DNA from: Micromonospora lupini | GTDB taxonomy: Bacteria; Actinomycetota; Actinomycetes; Mycobacteriales; Micromonosporaceae | DNA length: 64,000 nucleotides | Direction: 5' to 3' | NCBI RefSeq assembly: GCF_026342015.1 | Contig: NZ_JAPENL010000001.1 | Location: forward strand, 310,001-374,000 | Part shown: positions 54,448 through 63,142 of the stretch, piece by piece | How positions within the stretch are numbered: position 1 is the stretch's first letter | How the letters are laid out: each line of letters opens with the position of its first letter | The notes under the pieces: model-generated | Told to the model about the DNA's origin: nothing | Databases searched by the model: none | Seen by the model: the letters and a program-made list of their open reading frames with translations, nothing else | Program-made: the position numbers and the translations under genes

Positions 54448-54923
54448 CGCCGCAGCGACACCGGGCTGCCGTCCGGGGCGGTCCACGATGCCGTGCCGGT
54501 GCCCGTGCACCGCCATCCGGTGCGCTCGTACAGGGCGACGGCCGCGGGACTGTCGGCGACCACCTCGAGCACCAGACGCAGTCCGCGCCCATCCGCCCAG
54601 TGCCGCGCCCGGCCCAGCAGGGCGTCGCCAAGCGCCGATCCTCGGGCGGCCGGCGCCACGAAGAGCCGAGAGACCTCGGCGCTCGACCCGGTGAGCGGCC
54701 CGTCCGCCGGATCGGGCAGGCGACGCACCGCGACGTGTCCGACGATCGTCGCGGCGGGGTCGACGGCGACCCAGGCTCGCGTCGGGTGCGGCTCGCGCAG
54801 CCAGCGGTGCGGGTCGGCGGGCCAGTTCAGCGGATAGCGGTCGACCCGGTGAACCTCGGCGAGCGCCGCGACACAGCCGTCGAGGTCGGCGGCACGGCGG
54901 CGGCGGATGCGCGGTGGGCTCAC
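54342..54923 (-). CDS. GNAT-family N-acetyltransferase
   Basis: 193 residues. The acetyl-CoA binding motif is SRLFVAPAARGSALGDALL, followed by VLEVVADSPAAVALYERTGW. GTG 54923 overlaps the stop of the upstream acetyltransferase by four bases, so the pair is coupled. The last 35 codons lie opposite the WYL gene and encode a Ser/Ala/Arg-rich tail that is probably not part of the fold. Confidence 0.82.
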   Translation of the reverse strand: MSPPRIRRRRAADLDGCVAALAEVHRVDRYPLNWPADPHRWLREPHPTRAWVAVDPAATIVGHVAVRRLPDPADGPLTGSSAEVSRLFVAPAARGSALGDALLGRARHWADGRGLRLVLEVVADSPAAVALYERTGWRCTGTGTASWTAPDGSPVSLRRYTVRSDATPAIAARRRASSPAASRSSAGSTTSTS

Positions 54924-55486
54924 AGGTCGTCGAAGGGGCGGGCGTAGCGGAACTCGCCCCGGATCGACTCGCGCCACGCGCTCAGCGGCCGGGCCATGAA
55001 GTACCGCGGACCCCACGGCTGCGGCGGTGTGACGCCCAGCTCGACGGCGGGCCGGAACCCGAAGCGCGGGTAGTACTCGGGATGCCCGAGCAGCACCACG
55101 AGGGGTTCGTCGCGGGCGTCGGCCGCGCCGAGCACCGCGTGCATCAACGCGGTGCCGACGCCGCGCCGCTGCCAGCCGGGCAGCACCCCGAGCGGACCCA
55201 GGCCCAACGCCACCGGCGCACCGCCCACCCGGCCGCGGGTGGCCACCACGTGCCCCACCACCTGGCCGTCCGAATCGGTCGCCACCAGGGAGTACGCGGG
55301 CAGCCAGCCCTCATCGGCCCGCAGCGCGTCGACAAGCGTCGCCTCGACGGGCGTTGCCTGGGTGGGCGTTGCCTGGACCGGCGTTGTGTCGACCGTCGCG
55401 CCCCCGCCCGTGGTCGTGGCGAAGGCGGCGGCGTGTACCGCCCGGATGGCGTCGACGTCGGCGGGCGTCTCGCGTCTGATCAGCAC
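54920..55486 (-). CDS. GNAT-family N-acetyltransferase (YhbS-like)
   Basis: 188 residues. LGPLGVLPGWQRRGVGTALMHAVL is the acetyl-CoA site and VVLLGHPEYYPRFGF the following strand-helix typical of YhbS-type enzymes. Residues about 29-50 contain a repeated TPVQA/TPTQA/TPVEA stretch encoded by an imperfect 15-bp tandem repeat, an insertion relative to the family. First gene of a two-gene operon. Confidence 0.87.
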   Translation of the reverse strand: MLIRRETPADVDAIRAVHAAAFATTTGGGATVDTTPVQATPTQATPVEATLVDALRADEGWLPAYSLVATDSDGQVVGHVVATRGRVGGAPVALGLGPLGVLPGWQRRGVGTALMHAVLGAADARDEPLVVLLGHPEYYPRFGFRPAVELGVTPPQPWGPRYFMARPLSAWRESIRGEFRYARPFDDL

Positions 55487-55674
55487 CGCGCCACGATACG
55501 GGTGTCTCCGGCAGCGGCTCTACGCGTTTATCGACGGCGATCGGCCGACGCGGCGTCGGCCCGGTCCTCGCTCTCGGTCGGCGTCATCGACTGTCGACTG
55601 CGGTTGCTGCCGTGTGACCCGATCCTCGCCCGAGCCGCACGAGGGGGCCGGGAGGGCATGTCGCGGCAACGGCA

Positions 55675-55710
55675 TATACCTGTGAGTCATAAAGATGACT
55701 CACAGGTATA
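55675..55710 (+). repeat. 16-bp A/T-rich extragenic palindrome
   Basis: TATACCTGTGAGTCAT (55675-55690), loop aaag, and its exact reverse complement (55695-55710). It is far more A/T-rich than its surroundings and opens a 530-base stretch (55487-56020) without genes. It looks like a dispersed palindromic repeat. Confidence 0.8.
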
Positions 55711-55755
55711 CCGCTCGTCGGGGAGATGGCCCCGGGATCCGCTCGCGTCGGCCGA

Positions 55756-55886
55756 GCGCCGGGCCGGCAACGTGGAGCGCGGCGCCGGGCCGGCAACGTG
55801 GAATGCGGCACCGGGCCGGTAACGTGGAGCGCGGCGCCGGGCCGCCAACGTGGGGCGGCGGGCCGGGCCGCCACCGTGGGGCGGCG
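55756..55886 (+). repeat. Five tandem copies of a 26-bp unit
   Basis: Units start at 55756, 55782, 55808, 55834 and 55861 with consensus GCGCCGGGCCGGCAACGTGG plus AGCGCG. Copies 1-3 differ by one to three bases; copies 4 and 5 drift further and copy 4 has one extra base. The length is not a multiple of three and no reading frame is kept, so it is non-coding. Confidence 0.85.
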
Positions 55887-56020
55887 GGCCGCGTCGACCG
55901 CCGGGCGGCCAAGGTCGGGCGCCAGGCCGACCCCGAGGCCACGTCAGGGCGAGGTCACCTGTCAGAGCAGGCGGGCCAGGTAGGGGCCCTCAACCCGGAC
56001 CGGCAGGGTGGCGCCGGGGC

Positions 56021-57595
56021 TCAGCCGACGGCGGTGGCCGACGGAGGGGCGCTGCTGCCCCGGGGCACCTCCGGGGTCATCAGCCGGATGATCTCCTTCT
56101 GGTCGGCCGGCGAGGGCAGACCCCAGTGCGGGCGGTAGCCGTACACCTGGTGCAGTGGGGTGGAGCCGGTGCGGCCGTCCAGGATCTCCACGGCGTCCGT
56201 GCCGATCAGGCCGGGGTGTTCCACGCCGCACGCCTCGGCGACCTTGGTCAGGTCCCGGCGTAGCGTCCCCAGGTAGTTGGCGGCCCGGACGGACTTGAGC
56301 GTCGGGTCGAGGCCCCGGGCCAGCCACGCGTTCTGCGTCGCCACTCCGGTGGGGCAGGAGTCGGTGTGGCACTTCTGCGCCTGGATGCAGCCGATCGACA
56401 GCATCGCCTCCCGGCCCACGTTCACCATGTCGCAGCCGAGCGCGAACGCCACGATGGCGTTGTCCGGCAGGCCGAGCTTGCCGCTGCCGACGAACACCAC
56501 CTGCTCGTGCAGGTCGTGTTCGGCGAAGACCTTGTAGACCCGGGAGAAGCCCTGTTGGAACGGCAGCGACACCGAGTCGGTGAAGATCAGCGGTGCGGCT
56601 CCGGTGCCGCCCTCGCCGCCGTCGACGGTGACGAAGTCGACGCCCCGGCCGGTGTCCCGCATCAGGCTGGCCAGCTCCTGCCAGAAACTCAGGTCGCCGA
56701 CCGCAGACTTGATGCCGACGGGCAGGCCCGTCTCGGCGGCCAGCAGCTCCACCCAGTCCAGCAGGCTGTCACAGTCGGAGAACTCGGCGTGCCGCGACGG
56801 GCTCACGCAGTCCTGACCGGCCGGGATGCCCCGGGTGGCGGCGATCTCGGCGGACACCTTCGCCCCGGGCAGCAGCCCGCCGAGGCTCGGTTTGGCACCC
56901 TGGCTCAGCTTGATCTCCAAGGCCCGGACGGGCGCGTCGGCGACCAGGTCCTTCAGTCGGTCGAGGCTGAAACGGCCGTGCTCGTCGCGGCAGCCGAAGT
57001 ACGCCGTGCCGAGCTGGAAGACCAGCTCACCGCCGTTGCGGTGGTACGGCGACAGGCCACCCTCGCCGGTGTTCTGCAGGCAGCCGGCGAGCGCGGCCCC
57101 CTTGTTCAGGGCGGTGATGGCGTTGCCGGACAGCGAACCGAAGCTCATGCCGGAGATGTTGACCACCGACTCCGGACGGAACGCGCGTGCCCGCCCCCGC
57201 GCCGCGCCGAGCACCTTCGCGCACGGTAGCCGTACGTCGTGCCCGGCAGTCGGGGACGACGGCGGCACGGCCCGGCCGAACGTGCGGTGCTTGATGATCG
57301 GGTACCCGGGCGTGAACTCGATGTCGTTGTCCGTGCCGAAGCCGAAGTAGTTGTTCTCCTGCTTCGCCGAGGCGTACACCCAGCGGCGCTGGTCGCGGGT
57401 GAACGGGCGTTCCTCGTTGTTGCCGGCCACGATGTACTGCCGCAGCTCCGGCCCGACGGCCTCCAGCAGGTACCGGGCGCGGCCGAGCACCGGGAAGTTG
57501 CGCAGCAGCGCGTGGTCGCGCTGGATCAGATCCCGCGCGGCGAGTGCCGCGACGGCGGCGGCGACGGCGGGTACGGCTCGACGGGCCCATGTCAT
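56021..57595 (-). CDS. FMN-binding glutamate synthase-family protein
   Basis: 524 residues. A short N-terminal membrane helix (AVPAVAAAVAALAARDL) precedes a glutamate synthase catalytic-centre-like domain: FRPESVVNISGMSFGSLSGNAITALNKGA, GGLSPYHRNGGELVFQLGT, EIKLSQGAKPSLGGLLPG, the FMN site VDGGEGGTGAAPLIF, and the cluster cysteines QKCHTDSCPTGVATQ for a 3Fe-4S centre. No glutaminase domain is present, so it is not a complete GltB; relatives are membrane-linked oxidoreductases of unknown substrate. ATG 57595 follows GGAAAGG. Confidence 0.88.
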   Translation of the reverse strand: MTWARRAVPAVAAAVAALAARDLIQRDHALLRNFPVLGRARYLLEAVGPELRQYIVAGNNEERPFTRDQRRWVYASAKQENNYFGFGTDNDIEFTPGYPIIKHRTFGRAVPPSSPTAGHDVRLPCAKVLGAARGRARAFRPESVVNISGMSFGSLSGNAITALNKGAALAGCLQNTGEGGLSPYHRNGGELVFQLGTAYFGCRDEHGRFSLDRLKDLVADAPVRALEIKLSQGAKPSLGGLLPGAKVSAEIAATRGIPAGQDCVSPSRHAEFSDCDSLLDWVELLAAETGLPVGIKSAVGDLSFWQELASLMRDTGRGVDFVTVDGGEGGTGAAPLIFTDSVSLPFQQGFSRVYKVFAEHDLHEQVVFVGSGKLGLPDNAIVAFALGCDMVNVGREAMLSIGCIQAQKCHTDSCPTGVATQNAWLARGLDPTLKSVRAANYLGTLRRDLTKVAEACGVEHPGLIGTDAVEILDGRTGSTPLHQVYGYRPHWGLPSPADQKEIIRLMTPEVPRGSSAPPSATAVG

Positions 57596-57742
57596 GCCGG
57601 GCAACCTTTCCGCCCGCGCCGTCGCCCAAACCGCCGAGCCGCCGACATTGTGCTGCTCAGGCCCCCGGGTGCGTGCTTGTGGCAAGCGTTCGACCACTGC
57701 GGAGGCGGCACGGGATCACCCCGCGCCGCCCCCGGCGGAGGA

Positions 57743-58873
57743 TCAGTGGTGCGTGAACGACTGGCGGACCGTGCCGCCGACGACCGTGCACCACGTGCTC
57801 GTGCTGAGCTTGCCGTTGCGGGGCAGCCCGTGCAGCGCCTGAAGGTCCTGCACGGCCCTGCGGGTGGCGTGGTCGTACGCCCCGGTGACGGTGACCGCGT
57901 ACCCCTTGGTGGCGAGGATCTCCTGGACGGCCGTGACCGGCGCGCCCGCGGCGTGCTGGTCCAACTCCGGCACCAGGGTCTCCCAGGTGGGCGTGGTGAG
58001 CGTGGCGTCCACGTCCACGGCGATGCCGTTGCGGGCCTGCCAGTCCTGCACGGCCGCCACGGTCGCGGCGTCGAACGTGCCGCTGACGGTCACGGCGTAG
58101 CCCCGGTAGGCCAGCAGGTGCTGCACCACCCGGACCGACGGCGAGTTGACGAACCGCCACAGGTCCGGCCAGCGGCGGGCCGGCACGTCACCCGGCTTCG
58201 TGCCGAGGGCCGCGTGGACCCGCCGCCGCAGCGCCGGGAACTGCCGATAGAAGGCCGCGCCCGGGCAGTCGGTGGTGCGGAAGTCCCAGTGGCCGAAGAT
58301 GTCGAAGGCGTGCAGCCCGTACTGCCGACAGATCGTCACGCAGAGCTTGACCAGCGAGTCGGTAAGCGCCTCCGGCGGCGTCTCGGTGACGTAGGTGCCC
58401 TCGTTCTCGATGCCGATGGCCCGGCCGTTCTCGCCCGGGCAGTGCGCCGAGATCATCTGGCGGTCGCCCGCTTCGAGGCGTTCCAGGCTGCCCCGGCGGC
58501 CCTCCAGCACGTAGCCGCCACGGCTCACCGTGAAGTGCTGGCCGGTGTCCGACCAGCCGTTGCCGTCGATGTGCAGGTCCTGGCAGTCGTGGGCCAGCTT
58601 GACCGCCTGCTCGCGGGAGTAGTCGGTGACGTTCGGGAACGCCATGTGATGCACGATGATCTTGTTGGTGGCGATGGCGCTTACCGACAGCGGGTCCTTC
58701 GGCGGGCGGGCGGCCCACTCGTCGCAGCTGATGATCCAGTCCAGGTCGGTGCCGGGAGCGGCCTGCGCCGCGCCCGAAAAGGCGAGTTCGCTTCCGACGA
58801 CGGCGACCGTGGCCGCGCCGAGACCGGCACGCAGCAGCGTTCGGCGGTCCACTTCGGAATGGTCGACGTGCAT
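57743..58873 (-). CDS. Tat-exported N-acetylmuramoyl-L-alanine amidase with peptidoglycan-binding repeats
   Basis: 376 residues. A twin-arginine signal (DRRTLLRAGLGAATVAVVG) leads to a PGRP/amidase_2 domain about 45-220 with zinc ligands in NKIIVHHMAFPN, and GHWDFRTTDCPGAAFY (His and Cys). Two PG_binding_1 domains follow (about 240-300 and 305-372: VRVVQHLLAYRGYAVTVSGTFDAATVAAVQDWQ, VTAVQEILATKGYAVTVTGAYDHATRRAVQDLQ). It cuts the amide bond between muramic acid and the stem peptide. ATG 58873 follows AGGAGG. Confidence 0.92.
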   Translation of the reverse strand: MHVDHSEVDRRTLLRAGLGAATVAVVGSELAFSGAAQAAPGTDLDWIISCDEWAARPPKDPLSVSAIATNKIIVHHMAFPNVTDYSREQAVKLAHDCQDLHIDGNGWSDTGQHFTVSRGGYVLEGRRGSLERLEAGDRQMISAHCPGENGRAIGIENEGTYVTETPPEALTDSLVKLCVTICRQYGLHAFDIFGHWDFRTTDCPGAAFYRQFPALRRRVHAALGTKPGDVPARRWPDLWRFVNSPSVRVVQHLLAYRGYAVTVSGTFDAATVAAVQDWQARNGIAVDVDATLTTPTWETLVPELDQHAAGAPVTAVQEILATKGYAVTVTGAYDHATRRAVQDLQALHGLPRNGKLSTSTWCTVVGGTVRQSFTHH

Positions 58874-59118
58874 GACATCTCCTCCTGCGGCCGACGGCGG
58901 GGGATGAAAAGTAGCTCCAGTGGCCGCACGCACTCCGGAGAATATTGCCAAAACTCGCCCGCGCGCTAGACCCCTTCGAAGCCGCAGGAGCGCCCGGTTG
59001 CCACGACGCCATCCCTGATCGACGGGACAGTCGCGGACCGGTCGGCGTTTCCCCGTGAGCTGGTGGGGGTAGGTCGGTGGCCTATCATCCCGGCTGCTCC
59101 GCGTGGAGGAACGACCAT

Positions 59119-60357
59119 ATGAGTGACAACGTCAGCGACGCGGTGGGCGCCGCCCTTCGCTCGGTGATGCTCTTCCTGCCCAAGGCCGTCGCCTTCCTGG
59201 CGATCCTGGTGGCCGGTTGGCTTATCGCCAAGGCCGTACTGAAGATCGTGGAGAAGGTCCTCGAACGCGTGGGCTTCGACCGCGCCGTCGAGCGCGGCGG
59301 TATCCGCCGGGCTCTGAGCCGCTCCCGGTACGACGCCAGCGACATCGTCGCGAAGCTCGTCTACTACGGGGTGCTGCTGCTCACCCTGCAACTCGCCTTC
59401 GGCATCTGGGGGCCCAACCCGATCTCGGACCTGATCACCGCCGTGGTCGCGTGGTTGCCCCGCGCCTTCGTCGCGATCGTCATCGTCGTGGTCGCCGCCG
59501 CAATCGCCAACGCGGTCAAGGACATCATCAGCGGCGCGCTCGGCGGGCTGTCGTACGGTCGGGTGCTGGCCGGTATCGCCTCGGTGTTCATCCTCGGCCT
59601 GGGCGTCATCGCGGCGCTGAACCAGATCGGCGTGGCCACCGCGGTCACCACCCCGGTGCTGATCGCGGTGCTGGCCACCGTGGGCGGCATCCTCGTCGTC
59701 GGGGTGGGCGGTGGCCTCATCCGTCCGATGCAGAGTCGCTGGGAGGCGTGGCTGACCCGCGCCGAGCAGGAGTCGGCGCTCATCGCCACGCACGCCCGCG
59801 CCTACCAGGCCAGCCGCGAGGCCGAGGCGGAACTGGCGCGTTCGGCGGCCACCCGTCCCGACCCGGTGGCCACCCCCGCGCCGGCCCGCTCGACGGACCC
59901 CGAGGCCACGCAGATCGTGACCCGTCCGACCGACCCGAACCCCACCCAGGGGACGACCCGTCCGGTCGACGCCGACGCCACGCAGGTGACGACCCGTTCG
60001 TCCGAGCCGGACGTCACGCAGGTCACGACCCGTCCGTCCGACCCGGAGGCCACGCAGGTCGTGACCCGTCCGACCGACCCGGAGGCCACGCAGGTGGTGC
60101 GGGCGTCGACCGACGACACCACCCAGGTGGTCGCCGGCCACACGCCCGCCGTCAGCGTCCCGGCCCGGCAGAGCGCCGAGGACACCACCCAGGTGGTCGC
60201 CCGTCCGGCCGACGCGGACGCGACGCAGGTGGTGGGCCCCGGCCGGGAGGCGGACACGACCCAGGTGATCAGCGGTGGCACCGTTCCCGGGCAGCGCACC
60301 AGCGACGACAGCGAGGCTACGACCGTCATCCCGCCGGTGGACCCGAACCGGCGCTGA
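59119..60357 (+). CDS. Membrane protein with conserved TM helices (CmpX-like) and a Thr-Gln repeat tail
   Basis: 412 residues. Four or five membrane helices in residues 15-205, with the PF05552-type pattern (FLPKAVAFLAILVAGWLIAKAVLKIVEKVLERVG) also found in small mechanosensitive-channel-like proteins. From about 250 to the end it is a cytoplasmic, disordered tail with ten TQ dipeptides in repeats such as PEATQVVTRPTD and DTTQVVA. The acidic residue before and Val/Ile after each Thr resemble Ser/Thr kinase and FHA recognition sites. ATG 59119 follows GGAGG. Confidence 0.82.
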   Translation: MSDNVSDAVGAALRSVMLFLPKAVAFLAILVAGWLIAKAVLKIVEKVLERVGFDRAVERGGIRRALSRSRYDASDIVAKLVYYGVLLLTLQLAFGIWGPNPISDLITAVVAWLPRAFVAIVIVVVAAAIANAVKDIISGALGGLSYGRVLAGIASVFILGLGVIAALNQIGVATAVTTPVLIAVLATVGGILVVGVGGGLIRPMQSRWEAWLTRAEQESALIATHARAYQASREAEAELARSAATRPDPVATPAPARSTDPEATQIVTRPTDPNPTQGTTRPVDADATQVTTRSSEPDVTQVTTRPSDPEATQVVTRPTDPEATQVVRASTDDTTQVVAGHTPAVSVPARQSAEDTTQVVARPADADATQVVGPGREADTTQVISGGTVPGQRTSDDSEATTVIPPVDPNRR

Positions 60358-60369
60358 ACCCGGCGCGAC

Positions 60370-60403
60370 GACGGGGCGGGATCCAGACGGATCCCGCCCC
60401 GTC
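60370..60403 (+). terminator. 15-bp hairpin terminator
   Basis: GACGGGGCGGGATCC (60370-60384) pairs perfectly with 60389-60403 around loop agac, 12 bases after the stop of the repeat-tail protein. Confidence 0.8.
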
Positions 60404-60453
60404 CCCGTCGCGCAAGCACGCCGAAAGCGCTGGCCGGCACGGTGACGCCGGTC

Positions 60454-60484
60454 TAGCATCGCCGACATGACCTGGCGACATTGA
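60454..60484 (+). promoter_or_regulatory. Promoter and five-codon leader ORF before the MFS gene
   Basis: TAGCAT (60454-60459) is a good -10 and an ATG lies seven bases later (60467), giving a leaderless MTWRH-stop peptide. It ends 81 bases before the MFS start. MxxRH followed by ID in other genomes is the opening of actinobacterial leader peptides; here CATTGATCC lacks the base needed to continue the frame. It could be an attenuator leader or chance. Confidence 0.35.
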
Positions 60485-60565
60485 TCCGACGCCGTAGGCC
60501 GCACCCGTGGGCCGCCACGGGCACCGCACGTCCGGTGTCCGTCTCCACTCCCACGGGAAGGCCCC

Positions 60566-61819
60566 ATGACCCACCTCGCCTCGCGCGCGCCCGACCCGGC
60601 GATCCGCCGGCTGTCGGTCACCCTCTACGGGTACGCGTTCCTCAGTGACCTCGTCCTGCTCTATCCGCTGTACGTCGTCCTCTTCGCCGACACCGGCCTG
60701 TCGGTGGGGCAGATCTCGTCACTCTTCGTCATCTGGTCAGCGGCCGGCATCCTGTTCGAGGTGCCGTCCGGCGCGTGGGCCGACGTGGTGTCGCGCCGGC
60801 TGCTGCTGTGCCTCGCCCCGCTGGTGACGGCCGCCGGTTACGCGCTCTGGGTGCTGGTGCCGTCGTACCCGGCCTTCGCGGTGGGGTTCCTGCTGTGGGG
60901 CGCCGGCGGGGCACTGGTCTCCGGCGCTCTGGAGGCACTGGTCTGGACCGAGCTGGACCGGCTCGGCGCCGTCGGTCGGTACGCCCGGGTGCTCGGTCGA
61001 GCCCGGACGGCGGGTGTGCTCGGCGTGGTGGTCACCGGGGTGCTGGCCGGCCCGGTGCTCGCCGTCGGCGGGTACCCGGTGGTCGGCGTGGCAAGCGTGC
61101 TGGCCTGCCTGCTCGCCGCCGCCGTCGCGACCCGCTTCCCCGAACAGGCCCCGCCGGGCACGTCCGGCACGTCGGACGACGACGGCGACCTGACCTGGTG
61201 GGACACGCTCCGGGCCGGCGTGACGCAGGTACGCACGCGGCCTCCCGTACGAGCGGCCGTGCTGCTTGTCGCGGTGGTGGCCGCCGACTGGGGCGCGCTC
61301 GACGAGTACACGCCGCTGCTGGCCGTGGACACCGGCGTCGGCGCGCGGGCCGTGCCGCTGCTGCTCCTGCTGCTGTGGGCCGGCGTGACCGTCGGTGGGC
61401 TGCTCGCCCCGGCGGGGGAGCGGCTGGGCCGTCGGGGTTACGCCGCGCTGCTCGTTCTGGTCGCCGTCGCGCTGGCCGGGGGCGCCCTCGTCCGGAACCC
61501 GGCCGGCTTCGTGTTGCTCGCGGTGGCGTTCGGTGCCGCGCAACTGGCCACCGTGCTGGCCGACGCGCGGTTGCAGGCCCGGATCACCGGCAGCAGTCGG
61601 GCCACCGTCACCTCGCTTGCCGGGATGGCCACCGACCTGCTGATCATCGGGACGTACGCCGGCTACGGTCTCGTCGCCACGGCGGCCGGTAACGCGGTGG
61701 CGTTCGCGGCGGCGGCCGGGGCGTACCTCGTCGTGGCGCTGGTGCTGCTGGCCCGCCGCCGGCGCCGCCCGGCCACCAGTAGCGCTGTCGCTGTGGGCGG
61801 CGTGCGCGGTTCGGGCTGA
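60566..61819 (+). CDS. MFS transporter
   Basis: 417 residues with 12 predicted membrane helices. Loop 2-3 reads SGAWADVVSRRLLL, the MFS motif A in a degenerate form, and helix 4-5 has GALVSGALEALVWTELDRLG. It resembles MFS proteins of the tetracycline/macrolide type but has no specific marker, so the substrate is unknown. ATG 60566 follows GGGAAGG. Confidence 0.87.
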   Translation: MTHLASRAPDPAIRRLSVTLYGYAFLSDLVLLYPLYVVLFADTGLSVGQISSLFVIWSAAGILFEVPSGAWADVVSRRLLLCLAPLVTAAGYALWVLVPSYPAFAVGFLLWGAGGALVSGALEALVWTELDRLGAVGRYARVLGRARTAGVLGVVVTGVLAGPVLAVGGYPVVGVASVLACLLAAAVATRFPEQAPPGTSGTSDDDGDLTWWDTLRAGVTQVRTRPPVRAAVLLVAVVAADWGALDEYTPLLAVDTGVGARAVPLLLLLLWAGVTVGGLLAPAGERLGRRGYAALLVLVAVALAGGALVRNPAGFVLLAVAFGAAQLATVLADARLQARITGSSRATVTSLAGMATDLLIIGTYAGYGLVATAAGNAVAFAAAAGAYLVVALVLLARRRRRPATSSAVAVGGVRGSG

Positions 61820-61864
61820 CCGGGTGCCCCGGCGGCGGTCCGTGCGGCCCGCCGTCGGGCTCGC

Positions 61865-62251
61865 TCAGCCGGCGAGGTGCAGGAACGACCACTGGTGGCC
61901 GTCCAGGTCGCGGAATCCGCGCATGTACATGGGCCCGTTGGTGCTCCCCGCCCCGAGCGACTCGCCGCCGGCCACCACCGCCCGGTCGACCAACTCGTCG
62001 ACTCGTTCGCGGCTCTCCGCCGACAGGCCCACGATGACCTCCCGGCTGGTCGCCGGGTCCGTGGCGGGCACACCCGTGTACGCCTCGAAGGCCGAGCGGA
62101 CGTGCAGCAGCAGTCGGGTGCTGTCGGACACGGTGAGCGCCATGGTGTCCCCGTCCGGCTCGGTGTGGCCGGTGGTGAAGCCCAGCGCCCGGTAGAACTC
62201 GGCGGCAATCAGCAGGTCGCGCACCGGCAGGTTGATGAACGTGATGGTCAT
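61865..62251 (-). CDS. VOC-family protein (PhnB/glyoxalase-like)
   Basis: 128 residues. FINLPVRDLLIAAEFYRALGFTTG and GFRDLDGHQWSFLHL outline the two halves; the second-half metal Glu is replaced by Gln/Trp-Ser, so enzymatic activity is doubtful. Its ATG overlaps the stop of the upstream SRPBCC gene by four bases (coupled). Confidence 0.82.
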   Translation of the reverse strand: MTITFINLPVRDLLIAAEFYRALGFTTGHTEPDGDTMALTVSDSTRLLLHVRSAFEAYTGVPATDPATSREVIVGLSAESRERVDELVDRAVVAGGESLGAGSTNGPMYMRGFRDLDGHQWSFLHLAG

Positions 62252-62994
62252 CGGTGGTCTCCGTCCGACTCGAGCAGTGCCTTCAACGCGGCGAGCCGCT
62301 CCCGCCAGTACACCTTCAGCTCGGCGGCCTGCTCGGCCCCGACCAGCTTCTCGTGCAGGACGCTGACCCGGGCCTTCGACTCGCCGACCGCGTCGAAGCC
62401 GACGACCACCCGCGTGGGACCGCCGGCCCAGTCGGCCCGGAAGCTGCGCGGGGCGGTGGCGGTGCGGACGCGCACCTCGACGCCGGGGAGCCAACGGGCG
62501 CGTACCGTTTCGTCGGCGAAAGCCTCGAACAGCCGCGCCGCCGACACGGCCACCGTTCGGCTGGCGCTGGCCTCGAAGCCGCCTCCGCGTCGTTGACCGG
62601 GCGCGCGCAGGCCGCGTTCCTGCTCGTACCCGACGGTGATGGTCTGTGCCCACCAACCCGGCACCTCGTGCTCGACCACCAGGTGGCGGGCGATCTGGGT
62701 GTGGGTCCGCTCGGTGGCGGCCGCGGCGTCGAGCAGGGCGAACCACTCGGCCCAGCCGTGGCCGGTCCGGGCGCGGATCAGGTCGTCGGCGATCCGCTCG
62801 GTCTGCGCGGCGGTGGATCCGGCGGTCTGCGCGATGGCGGGATTCGCGGTCTGCGCGGCGGCGGGGCTCGCGGGCGGCGACGCGGTCTGCGGGCTGGCCC
62901 GATTGATGAGCTGTCGGCGGGCCGTGGTGTAGCTCTCGCCGGTCTTCGCCATCCGGGTCCGGATCCGGGCCTTGAACGGTCTCTGGTTGGTCAT
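62248..62994 (-). CDS. SRPBCC/DUF4287-type protein with Ala/Gln/Thr repeats
   Basis: 248 residues. The N-terminus (FKARIRTRMAKTGESYTTARRQLI) is a DNA-binding-like helical segment; residues about 32-62 are a low-complexity run of AQTA/SP repeats; a DUF4287-type helical region (WAEWFALLDAAAATERTHTQIARHLVVEHEVPGWWAQTITVGYEQERGLR) follows and the last 100 residues form an AHSA1/SRPBCC-like domain (VSAARLFEAFADETVRARWLPG). Function unknown. ATG 62994 follows GGGAG. Confidence 0.8.
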   Translation of the reverse strand: MTNQRPFKARIRTRMAKTGESYTTARRQLINRASPQTASPPASPAAAQTANPAIAQTAGSTAAQTERIADDLIRARTGHGWAEWFALLDAAAATERTHTQIARHLVVEHEVPGWWAQTITVGYEQERGLRAPGQRRGGGFEASASRTVAVSAARLFEAFADETVRARWLPGVEVRVRTATAPRSFRADWAGGPTRVVVGFDAVGESKARVSVLHEKLVGAEQAAELKVYWRERLAALKALLESDGDHR

Positions 62995-63142
62995 CACATG
63001 CTCCCGGTCAACGGCACGGTCACCGGGACTCACGCTCCCGTCGACCCCGCCGGAGTGGGGCACGTGGCATTACGTCCCGAGAGCTCCAGGCCCCCTTTGC
63101 CTCCGCGTGGCCGGCGGCGTGAGCGCCGGGAGGGAGGTGCGG

